From contig CM060188.1 of the NCBI GenBank assembly GCA_030549335.1, forward strand, positions 11,036,001-11,100,000: a DNA stretch of 64,000 nucleotides, written 5' to 3'. The stretch comes from Pontederia crassipes (taxonomy: Eukaryota; Streptophyta; Magnoliopsida; Commelinales; Pontederiaceae). Made by a program: the position numbers and the translations under genes. The notes beneath the pieces were generated by a model. That model had not been told where the DNA came from and searched no databases. It saw only the letters and a program-made list of their open reading frames with translations. Below are positions 60,001-64,000 of this stretch, piece after piece. The stretch's first letter is position 1. Each line of letters starts with the position of its first letter.

Positions 60001-63000
60001 TATTTTGCACATGAGGCACGTTTTCAAAAAATGAAATAATACAAAACAAAAATAGTATTAAAATAATAGTTAAATTTTTAAAAAATTAAAAAAAGGGAGA
60101 GACGGGGAGTGGCGCCGACGAGAGAGGGGGCGTCACCCCTCTCCCTCCGGTGCCAACGACAATGGGAGCGGGAGCGACCCCCTACCTTCGGCACCGGAGG
60201 GGGAGGGGGCGGCTCCCCAATGCCTTCTTTTTTAAAAAAATAATTGTATCATTATTTTAATACTATTTTATTATTTTATATTTTTTCATTTTTTGAAAGT
60301 GCTCCATGTGTGCAAAACAACTTGATAATTGGCTATACCCGGTCGAAAGAGTCGTTGGTGAAATAAGTCAATAGTTGGAGAAAAGTCTAGTTACAAAATA
60401 AAGTTGAAGGACAGAGTTGGGAAAGAGGGTAAAGTTGGAGGGCATTTACGAAAATTTACCTAGTTCTGGGTAGCATAGAAAGGGACCATCACACTTGAGT
60501 GTATCCTATGGTCTTCTACACCCATATCTATACTTGTACATTTCATCAATTACAGATGGCACCCGTATCTTGGCACCCATCCCTTCTTTTCTTAGAAAAA
60601 AAATAGGTTTTCGACTTAATTTGTTCTACTACTAAAAAATTTAATTTTTTCTACCCTCTAAATAAAAATTAATTTGTTCTAGTATACTTTTAATATTAAT
60701 GAAGGAGTTGAATTAGCAACAATAATTTTTTCCCATGTTAGTTATCGATGCTATAATCGAGAGTATCACAGAGGAGGTACCTAAGTGCATGCTATTTGCG
60801 GATGATATAGTACTTTTAGCGGATTCAAGAGAAGAGATTAATACAAAATTGGAAATATGGAGAAATACGTTGGAGTCAAAGGGTTTTCGTTTAAGTAGGA
60901 ATAAAACAGAATATATGCATAGTAATTTCACAAATAAACAACTTAGAGACGATTTGAAAGTTAGGTTAGGGGAGGATATAATTCCTCAAGTGACAGTTTA
61001 AATATTTAGGATCAATTATAAGGCAAGATGGTGAGATTGATGACGATGTTAATCATAGAATTCAAGCTGGTTGGTGTAAGTGGAGGAAAGCCACTGGAGT
61101 TCTTTGTGATAGAAAAGTACCCAATAAAGTTAAAGGAAAATTTCGTACTGCTATAAGGCCAGCAGTGTTATATGGTAGTGAATGTTGGGCTATGAAGGGA
61201 CAACATGAACGTAAAGTGGGGGTAGCCGAAATGAGGATGTTGAGATGGATGTGTGGTCATACAAGATTAGATAAGATTAGTCATATACGTGAACGAGTCG
61301 GAGTGACTCCTATTAGTGAGAAAATGATAGAGAATCGTTTGAGATGGTTTTGTCATGTTCAGAGAAGACCATTAGATGTGCCAGTAAGAAGAGTAGATCA
61401 AATAATCTGGAGTCCGATTAAAAGAGGGAGAGGGAGGCCAAGACGGACACTTGACGAACTAATAGAGCAAGATCTATTGGTGAATAATATACCGAAAGGT
61501 TTGGTTACTAATAGAGCGGAATGACGTCGTATGATCCATGTAGCCGACCCCACCTAGTGGGATAAGGCTTTGTTGTTGTTGTTGTTGTTGTTGTTTACAA
61601 AGAATGATATGTGCATAACAGTCTCTATGCTTGAAAATATGTGGTTAATAATTGGATTTTGGTGTTTAGCAAGTCTAAAGATAAGTTTTTTTTAGGAGAA
61701 GTCTAAAGATAAGTTATACCACAGTCTAGTGGAATTCCTCCCTCTAAGAAAAAGTGGCGTTCTTTCATAAGGAATAATCATTGTGACATTCTTAGGGACA
61801 AGTAGTGACACTAGTTTGCATTGTTTGTTATATCTAATCAAGTCATGAGACTCATCAGAAGTTGTCAGCTTTTTTGGACACATTTATTCCTGTACAATAT
61901 CTCTCATGTTTTATCCATGTGGGATTTGCAGCATTTGCTTATGTGCCACAATAGTACCTTCCTAAGGAACCTCAATTTCTCATTGAAATTGTCCCACCAT
62001 GGTTCAGAGGACCTAGAATGATTTTGATATTATATTGTAACATCCGTCTGCCATAAAAGATACTGTTTGACTTGGGTGCATGTAGTCACAATTTTTTAAT
62101 ACACTTCTCAAAAGATCGAAGGCATGTCCTATATACCCACCATTTTTTTCTTGCCATTGTGGCAATTAGACAAATATGGATTAAACATGAGAGAGTGTGA
62201 GAGAGAGAGAGATTCTCCTCAAAAGAAAAACACATGAGAGATATGCTGGGTTGATGGAACATGCCTTTGGTTCTTTAAATTTTATTTTGAAAATTGTGTG
62301 GGCCTACATGCATCCAAAGAAATCTTCTCTTGTTGGGTAAGTTATTACAATATTCGGACCACGCTTAACTTTAGAGTTCTGATGGGATGCAAGCATAGCA
62401 GCAATAATGCATGTCTCTCACATCTTATCCATGTGGGATTTGCTAATCAAGATGTTGAGTGTATGACAGAGGTGGATCATGACACAGGCTAGTTTCACAT
62501 GGACAAAACATGAGTTGTTGAATATATAGATGGACGTACCTTTGACATCATGAGATACTGTTCAAAAATCGTGTAGGACAAAGTGGACAATATCTTTAAT
62601 GAGTTTAGGATGTCATAGTTTATGTATACATTGATATATGTACTAGCTTGTGAATATTGATAGGATCATATTGGCTCAAGACGCCGTTTGTTCATCTCTA
62701 TTTCCTATCCTTTGTAGTTAAAGGTTTTATCTTTGTTTGCCACAGTTTTTTGTTTAATTCATCGGCTTCTTACTAGCCAAAGAGTGTTTGGCAGAATTGA
62801 GTAACCAAATATAAGGATTAGGCTTATGACATTCAGAGATTCAGAATGACATAGTTTGGCTTCTTGGATCTACTGCCACATCCTTTTGTGTTTTTTTAAT
62901 GAAAAAAAAACTCTGGTTTCTAGAAGGCAAGTAGCCCCATACTAATCTAGTTCGACAATTAGAACATTACAGGTTTCTCCTCACTTAACATTTTATACTT

Positions 63001-63710
63001 CCTTTGTGTTAGTTCAAAATATTTTAATATATTTTATTTGTGATAGAATTTCCTTGTCTTTTTTCTTGTTATTCAGGGATAAGATGGATAATAGCCCATC
63101 CTATTTGCTATTTAATTATTTTGATGTATTTGAAGTCATCCGATGCTAACATTCTTTTGTATAGCATTTGATACTAGTTTTTGTTTCTATGTCAGGCTCT
63201 TCATGGATGATCCTAGCTCGACCTTTCCTTGAATTTTGTATCTTGGGTTGGGACAATCTTCCTCGAACATTATTAATGTACTACACAAATTTCTTATCAT
63301 CCTCAGAGGGTTATTTCCATACTGTGTTATGCAATTCCAAAGATTTTCAAAATACAACAGTCAACCATGATATGCGTTTCATGATGTGGGATACACCCCC
63401 TCGCCAGCACCCTATGAATCTGACGTCCGAGCATTTCAATTTGATGGTGGAGAGTGGAGAACCTTTTGCACATTCTTTTGCAAAGGAGCAGCCTGTTCTA
63501 GACAGGATTGATCATGAATTGCTAGGGAGGACTAGTGACCGAGTGACACCAGGTGGCTGGTGCTTGAGGAGTTCTTTCCATCGCAAGGATCCTTGTGTTG
63601 TTCGTGGGAAACCTAGTGTCATAAAGCCATCGATCAACTCGAGAAGACTGGAGATGCTGTTGTTGAAGCTTCTGGATTCAGATAACTTCAGACCTAGACA
63701 ATGTTTATAA
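57042..63710 (+). CDS. GT14 family glycosyltransferase (core-2/I-branching-like, GlcAT14 type)
   Basis: Golgi type II membrane protein of CAZy family GT14; characterised plant members are beta-glucuronosyltransferases acting on arabinogalactan proteins. Exons 57042-57549, 58070-58145, 58264-58379 and 63196-63710 (1215 nt, 404 residues, phases consistent). A short cytosolic tail precedes a membrane anchor at about residues 17-36 (KWVALLLAIPLLTLSLLLSG) and a Pro-rich stem. Family motifs: RLAYMISGSAGDGPRMRRLL, then YLLHLDLAAP, WSWFINLSVSDYPLMPQDD, DLNFIQHTSDLGWKE, then FLEFCILGWDNLPRTLLMYY and TPGGWC. The ATG chosen gives the N-terminal anchor; no in-frame upstream start improves it. Intron 3 is 4.8 kb and carries a foldback element and a LINE. 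Exact donor and acceptor sugars are not deducible. Confidence 0.94.
58500..58530 (+). repeat. (GT)n microsatellite in GT14 intron 3
   Basis: GTGTGTGTGTGT-CTGTGTGTTT tract read directly. Confidence 0.85.
59860..60460. mobile_element. Long-inverted-repeat foldback element (~600 bp) in GT14 intron 3
   Basis: The left arm begins GGTAAATTTCAGTAAATGCC. The reverse complement of the right arm begins GGTAAATTTTCGTAAATGCC, and the match continues for over 250 bp (CCTCCAA, TATTGACTTATTT, CCAACG, TTTTGCACA, TTTTCAAAAAATGAAA). The centre (60090-60220) is very GC-rich, with CTCCGGTGCC/GGCACCGGAG near the axis at about 60168. No coding frame. Related to 15993-16222. A clear target duplication was not identified. 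Confidence 0.85.
60738..61524 (+). pseudogene. LINE copy 3 reverse transcriptase fragment
   Basis: 60738-61001 reads VIDAIIESI...FADDIVLLAD...LGEDIIPQV and stops after the 2-nt deletion. 61165-61524 continues the C-terminal region (LYGSECWAMKGQHERKVG ... LVTNRAE) in another frame. Confidence 0.88.
60738..61593 (+). mobile_element. LINE (RTE-like), copy 3, strongly 5'-truncated
   Basis: Matches copy 2 from TTAGTTAT (RT core, just before the FADD box) to the (TTG)n tail. Differences include a 2-nt deletion near 60996 causing a frameshift and stop, a 3-nt change near 61143 and a 6-nt deletion near 61281, so the frame is broken. Same orientation as the host GT14 gene. No clear target duplication was seen. 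Confidence 0.92.
61600..63195. other. Right part of GT14 intron 3
   Basis: No exon-like sequence or repeat recognised apart from a short (GA)n run near 62196-62211. Confidence 0.55.
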
Positions 63711-64000
63711 TTCTTAAAATGATCATACATGAATGCTGTAAAGTTGTGAAGATTGACCCAAAGGATGTGAGTTCAGTGAATTCACAGGTTTTGAGGCAGT
63801 TTCAATTTGTAGTAATATGTAAATTTACTCTTACACAAGGCAGTTGGTTTACTGTCATCATTTTTTTTTGTCACTTCTCTAAAAAGGAAATATCCAGGTT
63901 TCACTTTCATTTGGGTGAATGAGGACTTTTTCAGGCGTTGATAAAATTGAATTGATTCTTTTACGGTGGTCAATGGGTTAAAATGTAGTAACCTTTCAAG
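63711..64000 (+). other. GT14 3' UTR and right edge
   Basis: Sequence directly after the TAA, with no further gene seen. Confidence 0.5.

Overview
This is nuclear DNA of a flowering plant. It holds spliced genes with GT-AG (and two GC-AG) introns, plant-type housekeeping genes, AT-rich intergenic DNA and many transposable elements. The strongly GC-rich third positions of the HSP70 exons suggest a monocot or another GC-rich lineage, but the species cannot be named from the sequence.

Layout, left to right. (1) 848-2395, minus: first four coding exons of a UBC7/13/14-type ubiquitin-conjugating enzyme; its last exons lie off the left edge. (2) 2.6-21.7 kb: gene-poor and repeat-rich. It has two copies of an AT-rich dispersed repeat, foldback elements, a degenerate Ty1/copia retrotransposon (9400-14268) and a 3.4-kb non-autonomous CACTA element (15270-18700) with a CCT target duplication and a 23-G run inside. 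(3) 21729-27313, plus: a tandem pair of cytosolic-type HSP70 genes sharing one intron position; only the second ends in EEVD. (4) 29570-31135, minus: an alpha-crystallin-domain protein resembling the IDM2/IDM3 anti-silencing group. (5) 32.1-36.9 kb: no recognised gene. (6) 36930-42873, minus: ESCRT-III subunit VPS2, whose fourth-from-last... third-from-first coding junction (exon 2 to exon 3) spans a 4.4-kb intron carrying a LINE inserted inside a MITE. (7) 43840-46998, plus: Rab GDP-dissociation inhibitor, divergent from VPS2 across about 1 kb. (8) 48489-51875, minus: very-long-chain 3-hydroxyacyl-CoA dehydratase PASTICCINO2, tail-to-tail with GDI. (9) 53.8-55.5 kb: a LINE copy with a long open reverse-transcriptase frame. 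(10) 57042-63710, plus: a GT14 glycosyltransferase with a 4.8-kb intron holding a third LINE copy and a 600-bp foldback element.

The genes do not form a pathway. They are neighbouring housekeeping genes for protein turnover, folding, membrane traffic (VPS2, GDI), very-long-chain fatty acid elongation and Golgi glycosylation. Exon borders were worked out by hand from splice consensus, frame continuity and family alignment; for UBC7 (to its fourth exon), both HSP70s, VPS2, GDI, PAS2 and GT14 the phases add up.

I found no clear new biological system. The observations most worth checking are the HSP70 without an EEVD tail, the RTE-like LINE family with one nearly intact copy and clear target-site duplications, two GC-AG introns, a 19-nt microexon, and the nested LINE-in-MITE-in-intron insertion.
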